DNA of 64,000 nucleotides from an uncultured Parabacteroides sp. (GTDB taxonomy: Bacteria; Bacteroidota; Bacteroidia; Bacteroidales; Tannerellaceae). Position numbers and translations under genes: made by a program. The notes under the pieces were generated by a model. The model was not told the DNA's origin and ran no database searches. It worked only from the letters and a program-made list of their open reading frames with translations. The stretch lies in assembly GCA_900541965.1 (NCBI GenBank), contig UQLN01000003.1, positions 70,178-134,177 on the forward strand, read 5' to 3'. Shown here piece by piece: positions 27,913-36,129 of the stretch (position 1 is its first letter; every line of letters starts with the position of its first letter).

Positions 27913-29658
27913 ATGAAAAACAATCTTATATTTAAATTGATTGTATTATACTCGTTCAATGCAATTGTTGCCGGATATTCAAACTATATTTGTTCTACAA
28001 TTGATACATTAACTATAGGGAAATGGTGTGGAGAAGAAGCTTTAGCTACTGTTGGTGTATCGTCTACTGTTTTTATGTTAACTATTTTATTTGTGTCTGT
28101 GATAACCAATGCAGGCTCTACCATACTATCATTAGATTATGGTAAATCGGATTTTAATTCATTAAATATTCATTTCAATAGTTATATCAGGCTTGGTTTT
28201 ATTTATTCGGTAGTATTAACTTTTATTGCATATCCTTTTTCTGGCTATATAGCAAAAGCGCTTACAGCTTACGATGTAGAGATTTTTATGATGTGTCAAA
28301 ATTATATTAAAGGTGTCGTCATTTGTTTTGTACCTTATGTAATGCTTCACTTACTTATTACTTTTACTCGTATAGATGGCTCTATTTCCTTAGGTATTAT
28401 AGCAATACTGTTTATGACAATTTCAAAATTCTTATTGAATTATTTATTATTAGGAGTTATGGGACATGGGCTATGGGCAGCATCATCATCTTCTGCAATC
28501 AGTTATACAATTGGTGCGCTTTTTTGTTTACTCCATTTCAGAAAGCCTTTGACTGTCAGGAATTTGAAATTCAACCTGATTGGATCTTTACATCCAAGAC
28601 AATTATCTCAGGTTTTAAAAGTAGGAATGCCTTCTGTCGGTGAATATATAGCTACAGCTTTAAAATTAATTGTAATCAATACCATTTTATTAGAATTTGC
28701 AGGTATTGTATATGTAGCTATTTGGACCGTCATTTATACAATATCCCGTTTGACTATTTGTCTTATAAAAGGTGTGGGAGCAGCTTCAATTCCTTTTTTT
28801 GGTTTGTTTTATGCTCAGAATGATATGTATAATTTGAGAAAAACTTATTTTTCGACATTCAAAATTATGCTTTTTGTTAATATAGCAGTTAATATATTCA
28901 TATTTATAAAGGCAGATTGGGTCTGTTCTATTTTTAATATTTTACATGAAGTGGATGCAAATCCGATATTGGCTGTAAGAATATTCACTATCAGCATGTT
29001 ATTTACGCAAATTACAATATTTTTTAGATATTACTATCAAAGCATTATTAAAACAAATTATTCCGTTTATTTTGTTGTTGCTCCTACATTTCTGGTATTC
29101 GTTCCATTAACGTTGTTTTTATATTATTTATTAGGAATAAATGGAGTATGGTATTCCTTTATTGCTTCAGAAGTTATTACAATTCTTATTTTCGGAATAT
29201 ACATAGGAATAAAAACAGGGAATTATCCTCATAGGTTAAAAGATTTTATACTTTTACCTGAAAATAAATATTCTTTTTTTGAATTTAATGACTCTATCAA
29301 CAATAAAAAAGAAGAATTTTATACTCTAATCACAGATATCCACAAATTCTGTGAATTACATGATGTAAAAGAGCTACCGAGGAATATTATAAATAAATTC
29401 ATAAATGAGGTGTATAAAATATCTATAAACAATGACAACAGTAATAAAATCATAGATGTTAAACTTCGAATTATTAATGATAGTATTACTTTATCTATTA
29501 TGGATAATTGTAAAAAATATAATCCAACCCAATATATAGGTATGCTAAAAGAAAAAACAAGTAATGTCTGTCCAATAGATATACATTATAAAAATATCAT
29601 GGGAATAAATAATATGCATCTTACAATCTTACATTTTGAAGAGACAATGAATAACTAA
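27913..29658 (+). CDS. MATE-family efflux transporter with C-terminal HATPase-like domain
   Basis: 581 aa. Residues 1-450 form 12 hydrophobic helices of the MATE type (drug or metabolite/cation antiport). A soluble tail of about 130 residues follows. It resembles anti-sigma-type GHKL ATPase domains: FINEVYKISIN where the N box would be, SITLSIMDNCKKYNP matching DxGxxFDP, and YKNIMGINNMHLTI like the closing strands. The N-box Asn and G2 glycines are not evident, so ATP binding is uncertain. AT-rich codon use and an AT-rich 5' flank suggest transfer. Confidence 0.75.
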   Translation: MKNNLIFKLIVLYSFNAIVAGYSNYICSTIDTLTIGKWCGEEALATVGVSSTVFMLTILFVSVITNAGSTILSLDYGKSDFNSLNIHFNSYIRLGFIYSVVLTFIAYPFSGYIAKALTAYDVEIFMMCQNYIKGVVICFVPYVMLHLLITFTRIDGSISLGIIAILFMTISKFLLNYLLLGVMGHGLWAASSSSAISYTIGALFCLLHFRKPLTVRNLKFNLIGSLHPRQLSQVLKVGMPSVGEYIATALKLIVINTILLEFAGIVYVAIWTVIYTISRLTICLIKGVGAASIPFFGLFYAQNDMYNLRKTYFSTFKIMLFVNIAVNIFIFIKADWVCSIFNILHEVDANPILAVRIFTISMLFTQITIFFRYYYQSIIKTNYSVYFVVAPTFLVFVPLTLFLYYLLGINGVWYSFIASEVITILIFGIYIGIKTGNYPHRLKDFILLPENKYSFFEFNDSINNKKEEFYTLITDIHKFCELHDVKELPRNIINKFINEVYKISINNDNSNKIIDVKLRIINDSITLSIMDNCKKYNPTQYIGMLKEKTSNVCPIDIHYKNIMGINNMHLTILHFEETMNN

Positions 29659-29672
29659 ACGGATGAAATACC

Positions 29673-29706
29673 TGAAACACCTGACCTTTATCAGACAGGT
29701 GTTTCA
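29673..29706 (+). terminator. Terminator after the MATE gene
   Basis: Perfect stem TGAAACACCTG / CAGGTGTTTCA. Confidence 0.75.
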
Positions 29707-29771
29707 ATTACCTGGTGTATTTATGATTGTATAGGAATAAGTGGGGTATTATATTTGTAACAGATATTTTA

Positions 29772-29779
29772 TACCTTTG
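29772..29779 (+). promoter_or_regulatory. Probable -7 box of the histidinol-phosphatase gene
   Basis: TACCTTTG, 34 bp before the ATG at 29814. Confidence 0.5.
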
Positions 29780-29813
29780 TGGCCATAAAATAAGCACATA
29801 GAAAGACATTTGT

Positions 29814-30659
29814 ATGCAACTTAGCAATTATCATAGCCACTGTACATTTTGTGACGGAAGAAGTACCCCCGAAGATTTCGTGAAGTTTGCCATTTCGCAT
29901 GGTTTCCGTGCTTATGGTTTCTCTTCCCACTCCCCACTGCCGTTCGAAACTTTTTGGAATATGTCTAAAGACGATATGCCGGAATATCTGATGGAAATAA
30001 AACGTCTGAAAGATAAATATAGCGGGCAACTCGATATCTATGTGGGATTGGAAATCGATTACCTGGATGAAACTTACAATGCTTCTATTTCCTATTTCCG
30101 CGAATTACCGCTCGATTACCGGATTGGCTCCATTCACTTTCTTCCAATCGCCGAACCGTTGACAGAAGAAAATATGGTATGCATCGACGGTTCTTTTTCC
30201 GATTACAGGGATGCTGTGGACAAATATTACCAGAGTGACATAAGCAAATTGGTTGCACATTATTTCACATCAACGAAAAAAATGATAGAAGCAGGAGGTA
30301 TAGATATTGTCGGTCATATGGATAAGATTTATATGAACGGGCATAAATATCCGGGATTTTCTTTTGATGCCGATTGGTATCAGGAACCATTTAACGAGTG
30401 CCTGCACCTGATTGCTGAAAAAGGCTTGATGGTTGAAGTGAATACGAAAAACCTGCAAAAGAAACAGCAGACTTATCCACATATGGCTTACCTGAACCGT
30501 CTTGAACAATTACATATCCCGGTAATGGTTAACTCCGATTGCCATTATCCTGATTTGGTAAACGACGGACGAGCAGAAGCTTTCGAAATACTAAAACAGG
30601 CAGGTTTTAAAACGACTCGTGAGCTGATAAACGGACAATGGGAAGATGTGGCTATTTAA
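29814..30659 (+). CDS. Histidinol-phosphatase, PHP (HisJ/HisK) type
   Basis: 281 aa. PHP metal motifs in order: NYHSHCTFCDGRSTPEDF near 5-22, GFSSHSPLP near 36, GLEIDYLDE near 79, IVGHMDKI near 164, and MVNSDCHYPD near 241. It dephosphorylates histidinol phosphate, the penultimate step of histidine synthesis. No other his gene is nearby, as is common for this type. Its TAA stop shares the palindrome TTAA (30656-30659) with the stop of the convergent adenosyltransferase gene. Confidence 0.9.
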   Translation: MQLSNYHSHCTFCDGRSTPEDFVKFAISHGFRAYGFSSHSPLPFETFWNMSKDDMPEYLMEIKRLKDKYSGQLDIYVGLEIDYLDETYNASISYFRELPLDYRIGSIHFLPIAEPLTEENMVCIDGSFSDYRDAVDKYYQSDISKLVAHYFTSTKKMIEAGGIDIVGHMDKIYMNGHKYPGFSFDADWYQEPFNECLHLIAEKGLMVEVNTKNLQKKQQTYPHMAYLNRLEQLHIPVMVNSDCHYPDLVNDGRAEAFEILKQAGFKTTRELINGQWEDVAI

Positions 30660-31225
30660 CCTTTCTTCCTTTTATACAAAAAAGATTGCCAGCGCTCTTC
30701 CGCATTTCCCTGGCGAAACATTTCATAACGTGCCATGGTAAAAAACAAGTCTGATAAGCGGTTTATAAATTGCAGGATTTCTGCAGGAACAGCATCTTGT
30801 TTATTCAATGTCCACAAACGGCGTTCGGCACGGCGCACAATGGTACGGGCCAATTGAAGATGGGCGGAAACCGGAGACCCTCCGGGAAGGATGAAATAAC
30901 CGTTATCTTCCATCAGGGAGGACAGGTAGTCTATTTGCTCTTCACAAAACGCAACCAGATTCTCTGGTAATGTATTCGGATTCTTACCCCGTATATCCGA
31001 GGGGGTTGCCACATGGGACATTACAACCATCAGCTCCCGTTGTATCTTTCCGAGCAAATTCTGCCATTCATGTCCGGCAGGTAATAGGGAACGGACAATA
31101 CCAATCTCCGCATTTGCTTCGTCCAATGTTCCGTTTGCTTCAATGCGTATATCATCTTTATCCACGCGCTGCCCGCCATGTATGCCGGTTCGCCCCTTAT
31201 CTCCTCCACGGGTATATATTTTCAT
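30656..31225 (-). CDS. pduO: PduO-type cob(I)alamin adenosyltransferase
   Basis: 189 aa. ATP-binding YTRGGDKGRTGIHGG at the N-terminus, EANGTLDEANAEIG near 29-42, and the signature FILPGGSPVSAHLQLARTIVRRAERR near 110-135. It transfers the adenosyl group of ATP to cob(I)alamin or cobyrinic acid diamide. CbiA, 11 bp upstream in the same unit, supports a corrinoid role. Confidence 0.93.
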   Translation of the reverse strand: MKIYTRGGDKGRTGIHGGQRVDKDDIRIEANGTLDEANAEIGIVRSLLPAGHEWQNLLGKIQRELMVVMSHVATPSDIRGKNPNTLPENLVAFCEEQIDYLSSLMEDNGYFILPGGSPVSAHLQLARTIVRRAERRLWTLNKQDAVPAEILQFINRLSDLFFTMARYEMFRQGNAEERWQSFLYKRKKG

Positions 31226-31236
31226 AATACTTTATG

Positions 31237-32568
31237 TTATTTTTCCAGATTAAAAAGAAAATCCGTCAACCATTTGTTCCGGGAAGTGTCTCCCCAATAC
31301 AAGTGGGTATATCCAGCCAATAAGTTTTTATAACGATATAAAGGAGTATCAACCGGAATACCCTTTGCTGTAAATGACGTAGCAACCGATAAAAGCGGAT
31401 TCTCCTGCGAAACAATACGGGAATAGTGGAACTCATGTCCTTTCATTCTATATTCCTTATAGTTCAGAGAACGGTAGCCCAGCCTCAGTTTCATCTGTTC
31501 CATGGTGGCAGCCTGGTTTAATATCCCAGCCATCGGATATATCGTTCCATCCGTATCCGTTATATGATTACAAAGATACATCATCCCGCCACATTCCGCC
31601 AGCAATTTACCGCCTTCTTCCACATATTCGCGGACAGATTGAAGCAAGGTAAAATTGGATGCCAATGTAGAAAGGTATAATTCCGGGTATCCTCCGGGAA
31701 GATAGACAAAATCGGCATCCGGCAAAAACGAATCTTTCAGAGGACTGAATGTTGTTACTTTTCCTATACGGTGAAGCAATTGTATATTCTCTTCATAAAC
31801 GAAATTGAATGCTGCATCCTGTGCAATGGCTATACGCAAAGGTGCATATGCTGTTTTTTCCGGACATTTTTCCTCGCAGGATATAGCGGATTTATCGGAA
31901 ACGGAGATTGACAATAACCGGTCTATATCTACAAACTTTTCCACTAAATCGGCAATCCGGTCTGCAAACTCGTCGAAACAAAAGTCTTCATCCAATGATA
32001 ATCCTAAATGGCGGCTGGGAATTTCAATATCTGTTTGTTTAGGAAGATACCCTAATGCTTCCACTCCGGCATCTTCACAGGCTTGTTTTAAATACGAATA
32101 ATGGCTTTCGGATGCTACAAAATTAAATACGACACCAGCAACCCTGATTTCTTTATTAAAATGTTTGAAGCCATATAATAGAGGTGCGACCGAATAGGCT
32201 GTACTTTTTGCATTTACTATCAATACGACTGGAATATCCAATGTCCGGGCAATTTCGGCACTGCTCCCTTTCATCCCGTCATATCCGTCAAACAGGCCCA
32301 TTACACCTTCAGCCACTGCAACATCCGCATTTGCTGTATAGCGGGTATATAAATCGCGGATATGTTCTTCGGACATCATAAAACGATCCAGATTGATAGA
32401 CGGGCATCCGGCTGCCATCCCATGGTGGCGTGTATCTATATAATCAGGCCCGCATTTAAACGGCTGAACCTGTAAGGAACGTCTTTTTAAAGCACGAAGC
32501 AGCCCCAAGGTAAATGTGGTTTTACCACTACCTGATGAAGCTGCTCCGATTAAAATTTGAGAAAACAC
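31237..32568 (-). CDS. cbiA: Cobyrinate a,c-diamide synthase
   Basis: 443 aa. N-terminal dethiobiotin-synthetase-like ATPase with P-loop GAASSGSGKTTFTLG near 8-22, FKCGPDYIDTRHH near 38, and EGVMGLFDGYDG near 86-97; C-terminal class-I glutamine-amidotransferase-like domain with nucleophile LLAECGGMMYL near 330. It amidates the a and c side chains of cobyrinate using glutamine and ATP. In one minus-strand unit with panB (5 bp upstream) and pduO. No other cob/cbi genes are visible. Confidence 0.94.
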   Translation of the reverse strand: MFSQILIGAASSGSGKTTFTLGLLRALKRRSLQVQPFKCGPDYIDTRHHGMAAGCPSINLDRFMMSEEHIRDLYTRYTANADVAVAEGVMGLFDGYDGMKGSSAEIARTLDIPVVLIVNAKSTAYSVAPLLYGFKHFNKEIRVAGVVFNFVASESHYSYLKQACEDAGVEALGYLPKQTDIEIPSRHLGLSLDEDFCFDEFADRIADLVEKFVDIDRLLSISVSDKSAISCEEKCPEKTAYAPLRIAIAQDAAFNFVYEENIQLLHRIGKVTTFSPLKDSFLPDADFVYLPGGYPELYLSTLASNFTLLQSVREYVEEGGKLLAECGGMMYLCNHITDTDGTIYPMAGILNQAATMEQMKLRLGYRSLNYKEYRMKGHEFHYSRIVSQENPLLSVATSFTAKGIPVDTPLYRYKNLLAGYTHLYWGDTSRNKWLTDFLFNLEK

Positions 32569-32573
32569 TTTTA

Positions 32574-33401
32574 TCAGTATTGTTCTTTTTCGTTCGGGAA
32601 ATCCAAAGTCTTTACATCTTCTATATATGCTTGTACGGCACGTGTGATTTGTTCGCCTATATCTGCATAACGACGAAGGAAACGGGGAGAGAACCCCTGA
32701 TTGATTCCCAACATGTCATGCATAACCAGCACCTGGCCATCCACTCCGCCACCGGCACCAATACCTATAATAGGGATTGTCAGTTCGGTAGCTACGCGTG
32801 CAGCCAAAGCTGCCGGAATCTTTTCAAGGACAATTGCAAAACAACCGATTTCTTCTAACAGGTGAGCATCTTCGATCAGTTTCTGCGCTTCCGCTTCTTC
32901 ACGTGCACGAACGGTATAAGTTCCGAATTTATTAATTGACTGGGGAGTCAGCCCTAAATGCCCCATTATTGGAATACCGGCACATAAAATGCGTTCAATG
33001 GATTCTCTGATTTCCGAACCTCCTTCCAGTTTAATGCAATCAGCATGCGTTTCTTTCATAACACGGATAGCCGAAGTCAACGCTTCCTTCGAGTTTCCTT
33101 GATAGGTACCGAAAGGCAGGTCTACAACAACTAAAGCACGTTTAACAGCCTTCATTACAGATTTACCGTGATAAATCATCTGATCCAAAGTAATAGGAAG
33201 TGTCGTTACATTTCCCGCCATCACGTTGGAAGCTGAATCTCCTACCAAAATAACATCCATACCTGCCTGATCGATAAGGCGAGCCATAGAATAATCGTAC
33301 GCTGTCAACATGGAGATTTTTTCTCCGCGTTGCTTCATTTCAATCAAACGATGCGTAGTTACTTTTCTATTATCCTCTAAATCCCTTTTTGCAACTGACA
33401 T
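32574..33401 (-). CDS. panB: 3-methyl-2-oxobutanoate hydroxymethyltransferase (ketopantoate hydroxymethyltransferase)
   Basis: 275 aa TIM barrel. SMLTAYDYSMARLIDQAGMDVILVGDSASNVMAG near 34-67 holds the Mg-binding Asp; VKLEGG-like IKLEGGSEI near 122; GHLGLTPQSINK near 144; EKIPAALAARV near 189. First committed step of pantothenate synthesis. It leads the panB-cbiA-pduO unit; the mixture suggests simple co-transcription rather than one pathway. Confidence 0.96.
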   Translation of the reverse strand: MSVAKRDLEDNRKVTTHRLIEMKQRGEKISMLTAYDYSMARLIDQAGMDVILVGDSASNVMAGNVTTLPITLDQMIYHGKSVMKAVKRALVVVDLPFGTYQGNSKEALTSAIRVMKETHADCIKLEGGSEIRESIERILCAGIPIMGHLGLTPQSINKFGTYTVRAREEAEAQKLIEDAHLLEEIGCFAIVLEKIPAALAARVATELTIPIIGIGAGGGVDGQVLVMHDMLGINQGFSPRFLRRYADIGEQITRAVQAYIEDVKTLDFPNEKEQY

Positions 33402-33430
33402 AATGATATTTGTTTATTGTTTACAGGCGG

Positions 33431-33438
33431 CAAAGGTA
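33431..33438 (-). promoter_or_regulatory. Probable -7 box of panB
   Basis: Minus-strand TACCTTTG, 30 bp before the panB ATG. Confidence 0.55.
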
Positions 33439-33520
33439 CATATTAATATGATATAGCCTATATAAAGGCTGAAATCAAAGCAAAAAAATAGCATTTACTT
33501 AATCTTTCGTTTTTTATCTT

Positions 33521-33528
33521 TATCTTTG
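33521..33528 (+). promoter_or_regulatory. Probable -7 box of the GNAT/editing-protein operon
   Basis: TATCTTTG, 18 bp before the ATG at 33546. This promoter would drive the double GNAT gene, the 5' stub of the AlaX-like gene and, after insertion, the element-borne replacement copy. Confidence 0.55.
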
Positions 33529-33545
33529 AACTATTAAAATTAAAG

Positions 33546-34661
33546 ATGAAAAATCATAAGGAAAATATGAAGAATATAACCTCCGGCCCTTTTATCACTT
33601 TCCGGCTCGCAGAGGAAACAGATATTGAGCGCATCTGGGAAATTATATTACAGGCAAAAGCACAAATGCTTCGTCTCAATAGTAAGCAATGGGACGATAA
33701 TTATCCGGCAATCGAAACCATACAACAAGATATCAGGGATAGAAACGGTTATGTGTTATTGGCAGATAACCGGATTATAGCTTATGGCGTTGTTTCTTTT
33801 GACGGAGAACCTGTTTATAAAGAGATTGACGGCAAATGGTCCAATGAGCTTCCTTACATGATCGTACATCGTTTGGCCGTGGCAGAAGAGGCTAAGCATA
33901 AAGGTATTGCAAAACGTTTTATGCTGGAGGCAGAAAATGTCAGCCGGCAGAAAGGCATTTACAATTTCCGTGTCGATACCAATTTCGATAATACTTATAT
34001 GCTTCGTTTGATTGATGCATTGGGATTTAAATTCAGCGGCCTCGTTTATTACAGGGGGAACAGCGAGAGAAGGGCTTTTGAAAAAAGTATTCGTCCCCAC
34101 TCCCTTCCTTTAGAACTTCCGGGATATACAATCCGGGAGGCTTGTTTTGAAGATGCTGAAGTCATATTCTATGCAATAGACAAAAGCCGGGAAGACTTAC
34201 GGGTATGGCTTCCATTTGTCGATTCTCTAAAAAGCGTATCCGATGAACAACTATTCCTCAAATCCGTATTAGAAGTTCCTTATGAACGGCGGGATATCGT
34301 TTTCGTATTGGAAAAGGGTACGGAATTATGCGGACTGATTGGCATTCATTTTACAGATTGGAACAACCATCGTACAGAAATCGGTTATTGGCTTCTTCCA
34401 GCATACCGGGGGCAAGGCATTGTAACAGCCGCTGTTCGTTATTTATGTAAATGGGCTGTGAATGTAAGAGGAATGAATCGCATTCAAATCCGTTGTGCGG
34501 TAGAAAACCAGCCAAGCAATGCTATTCCCCAACGCCTGGGTTTCACCCATGAAGGTACCGAACGTGAGGGAGAACTACTGGTATCCGGAACCTATACGGA
34601 TATACATATTTATAGCATACTTAAAAAAGAAATAGAAAAATGGAACAAGAAATCCAACTAA
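33546..34661 (+). CDS. Protein with two fused GNAT acetyltransferase domains
   Basis: 371 aa. First GNAT domain (about 14-170): MIVHRLAVAEEAKHKGIAKRFMLEAE holds the acetyl-CoA loop. Second domain (about 185-365) is RimJ/RimL-like: YTIREACFEDAEVI, EIGYWLLPAYRGQGIVTAAVRYL, and VENQPSNAIPQRLGFTHEG. An alternative ATG eight codons in (33567) is possible. Its last 22 bp overlap the start of the AlaX-like gene in another frame, so the acetyltransferase and tRNA-editing gene were originally translationally coupled. Substrates unknown. Confidence 0.85.
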   Translation: MKNHKENMKNITSGPFITFRLAEETDIERIWEIILQAKAQMLRLNSKQWDDNYPAIETIQQDIRDRNGYVLLADNRIIAYGVVSFDGEPVYKEIDGKWSNELPYMIVHRLAVAEEAKHKGIAKRFMLEAENVSRQKGIYNFRVDTNFDNTYMLRLIDALGFKFSGLVYYRGNSERRAFEKSIRPHSLPLELPGYTIREACFEDAEVIFYAIDKSREDLRVWLPFVDSLKSVSDEQLFLKSVLEVPYERRDIVFVLEKGTELCGLIGIHFTDWNNHRTEIGYWLLPAYRGQGIVTAAVRYLCKWAVNVRGMNRIQIRCAVENQPSNAIPQRLGFTHEGTEREGELLVSGTYTDIHIYSILKKEIEKWNKKSN

Positions 34662-34783
34662 ACGATCACAACAAACAAGAGTATCCACCCATGCATACAG
34701 CCGAGCATATATTGAACCAGACGATGGTTCGGATGTTCGGATGCCCGCGTTCTAAAAATGCCCATATAGAAAGGAAAGTTTAA
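34640..34783 (+). pseudogene. 5' fragment of the host AlaX-like tRNA-editing gene, interrupted by an element
   Basis: 47 codons: MEQEIQLNDHNKQEY then PPMHTAEHILNQTMVRMFG, CPRSKNAHIERK and a foreign V-stop. It carries the HxxxH metal motif (His19, His23). The reading frame leaves the host sequence around 34775-34780 and hits TAA three bases later. The rest of the gene resumes at 49537 with SKCDYLLSDAPT. Compared with the intact copy at 34834, the break is between Arg-Lys and Ser-Lys at about residue 46. The fragment cannot form the full metal site. Confidence 0.9.
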
Positions 34784-34795
34784 ATTACCATTGCG
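34763..34795. other. Left attachment junction (attL) of the inserted element
   Basis: Host sequence CATATAGAAAGGAAA changes to element sequence GTTTAAATTACC near 34775-34779. At the right junction the host resumes after AAAAAAAGT. Joining GG to seven A and GTAAATGC restores the reading frame (Arg-Lys-Lys-Ser-Lys), so the crossover probably lies in the A run. The exact core cannot be fixed by eye. Confidence 0.7.
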
Positions 34796-34833
34796 CATTA
34801 TAATTAAATATATAATTATCAATAATTTACAAG

Positions 34834-35295
34834 ATGGAAATAATTTTAAATGAACACAACAAGGCTGAATATCCACCAATGCACACAGTAGAACACATTC
34901 TTAATCAAACTATGGTTAGAATGTTTGGCTGTGAAAGATCTAAAAACAGCCATATAGAAAGACGTAAAAGTAAGTGTGACTATAAAATCTGTACCGCTCC
35001 AACACCAGAGCAAATAGATGTTATAGAATCCACTGTAAATGAAATAATAAACCAACATCTATCTGTAATATCATTCTTTGTAACCAAAGACAATGTTCCA
35101 TCAGAAGTTGATTTAAGTAAACTTCCTGATGATGCTAGTGAAACTCTAAGAATAGTCAAAATTGGCGATTATGATATTTGCGCTTGTATTGGTGCTCACG
35201 TCAATAACACATCTGAAATTGGTAAATTCAAAATCATTAGTACTGATTATACAGACGGTAGATTTAGAATCCGTTTTAAGTTAGAAAATCCATAA
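34834..35295 (+). CDS. Complete AlaX-like tRNA-editing domain protein carried by the element (replacement copy)
   Basis: 153 aa. It has both halves of the zinc site of the aminoacyl-tRNA editing (second additional) domain: H17-T-V-E-H21 and C118-I-G-A-H122, in CACIGAHVNNTSEIG, the counterpart of CxGTHxxxTGEIG in AlaRS/AlaX. By hand alignment it is about 60% identical to the host 3' fragment and higher over the 5' fragment, so it is a long-diverged homologue, not a fresh duplication. It starts 50 bp after the stub stop and on the same strand, so the host GNAT promoter can transcribe it. Probable role: removal of mischarged amino acids from tRNA; the tRNA specificity is unknown. Confidence 0.88.
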   Translation: MEIILNEHNKAEYPPMHTVEHILNQTMVRMFGCERSKNSHIERRKSKCDYKICTAPTPEQIDVIESTVNEIINQHLSVISFFVTKDNVPSEVDLSKLPDDASETLRIVKIGDYDICACIGAHVNNTSEIGKFKIISTDYTDGRFRIRFKLENP

Positions 35296-35320
35296 AATAT
35301 TCATTCTTCCCCTATACAAC

Positions 35321-35353
35321 AAAACCCAGCTACCACTAGGATAACTGGGTTTT
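35321..35353 (+). terminator. Terminator after the replacement gene
   Basis: Stem AAAACCCAG / CTGGGTTTT with T-rich tail, 26 bp after the stop. It would end host-promoter transcription just inside the element and may serve both strands. Confidence 0.75.
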
Positions 35354-35376
35354 ATTCATTCTATAATCACCTATAC

Positions 35377-36051
35377 TTATTCAAGCCAAACTTTGGCATT
35401 CTTCTTTATTTCTACTTTTGAAAACTCCCTTAATTCATTAACTAACACTTGTACTTCTTCTGGTGTTGGTTCTGGAATGGGAACTGACCTACTTGTGTTC
35501 CTTCCTATATTGACTTGTACAGGGTTACATTTCTTTATACATTTTACCATTTCATTCAAATCAAACTGCATTAATGGTTCTGCTGTTACATACGTTTTGA
35601 TTCCCAAATCAGAAATATCTTCCATTGCTTTAACTCGATCCTCTATCTGGGGAGAATTACACATAATTTTAGAATCGAATCTATTAGTTTCAATGGTTGT
35701 ACAGACTACAGATCTTTCAAACACTGGATGATCCAGATACTCTAATATCCTAGCAGGGTTTTTGCTTTGAAACAAATATTTATTATATCTGTCACAGCAA
35801 TCCAATACGGTTTTAATCCAGTTATCAGGTATATCCTGAGCAAACATATCAATGCTACTGCCTACAAAGATAAAATTACCACTTCCCAAATAAGCATCTA
35901 CCAACTCTCCAGCATCCAATCTGGCTTTTCCCCGTTTGGGAGACAATTTATCCATATAACAATAACTACAGCCATGATAACATTTCCCCTTAATGGGGTT
36001 CCAAGTATGGCTTACAAACTCATACATATTTCCTTTTGCTTCTCTAATCAT
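35377..36051 (-). CDS. DUF5131 (Gp37/Gp68-like) radical-SAM family protein
   Basis: 224 aa. TWNPIKGKCYHGCSYCYMDKL near 16-36 gives a CxxxCxxC cluster motif; the TWNP...C...GCxxCY signature is that of DUF5131, related to spore-photoproduct-lyase-like radical SAM proteins and common in phages. FVGSSIDMFAQDIPDNWI and TAEPLMQFDL are further family-like stretches. Substrate not known. It lies about 80 bp downstream of the ParB-like gene on the same strand, suggesting a two-gene unit. Confidence 0.8.
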   Translation of the reverse strand: MIREAKGNMYEFVSHTWNPIKGKCYHGCSYCYMDKLSPKRGKARLDAGELVDAYLGSGNFIFVGSSIDMFAQDIPDNWIKTVLDCCDRYNKYLFQSKNPARILEYLDHPVFERSVVCTTIETNRFDSKIMCNSPQIEDRVKAMEDISDLGIKTYVTAEPLMQFDLNEMVKCIKKCNPVQVNIGRNTSRSVPIPEPTPEEVQVLVNELREFSKVEIKKNAKVWLE

Positions 36052-36129
36052 ATTTTAAAATTTTAAGAGGAAGGTGTTGTTACACACCTTCCATAAGATA
36101 ATTAACCTATTACTCCCTACCTTTATTTC

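Noticed and set aside
34834..35295. Recent duplication of the host AlaX-like gene
   Set aside because: The copy is only about 60% identical to the host 3' part and is more AT-rich, so it belongs to the element rather than being a local duplication.
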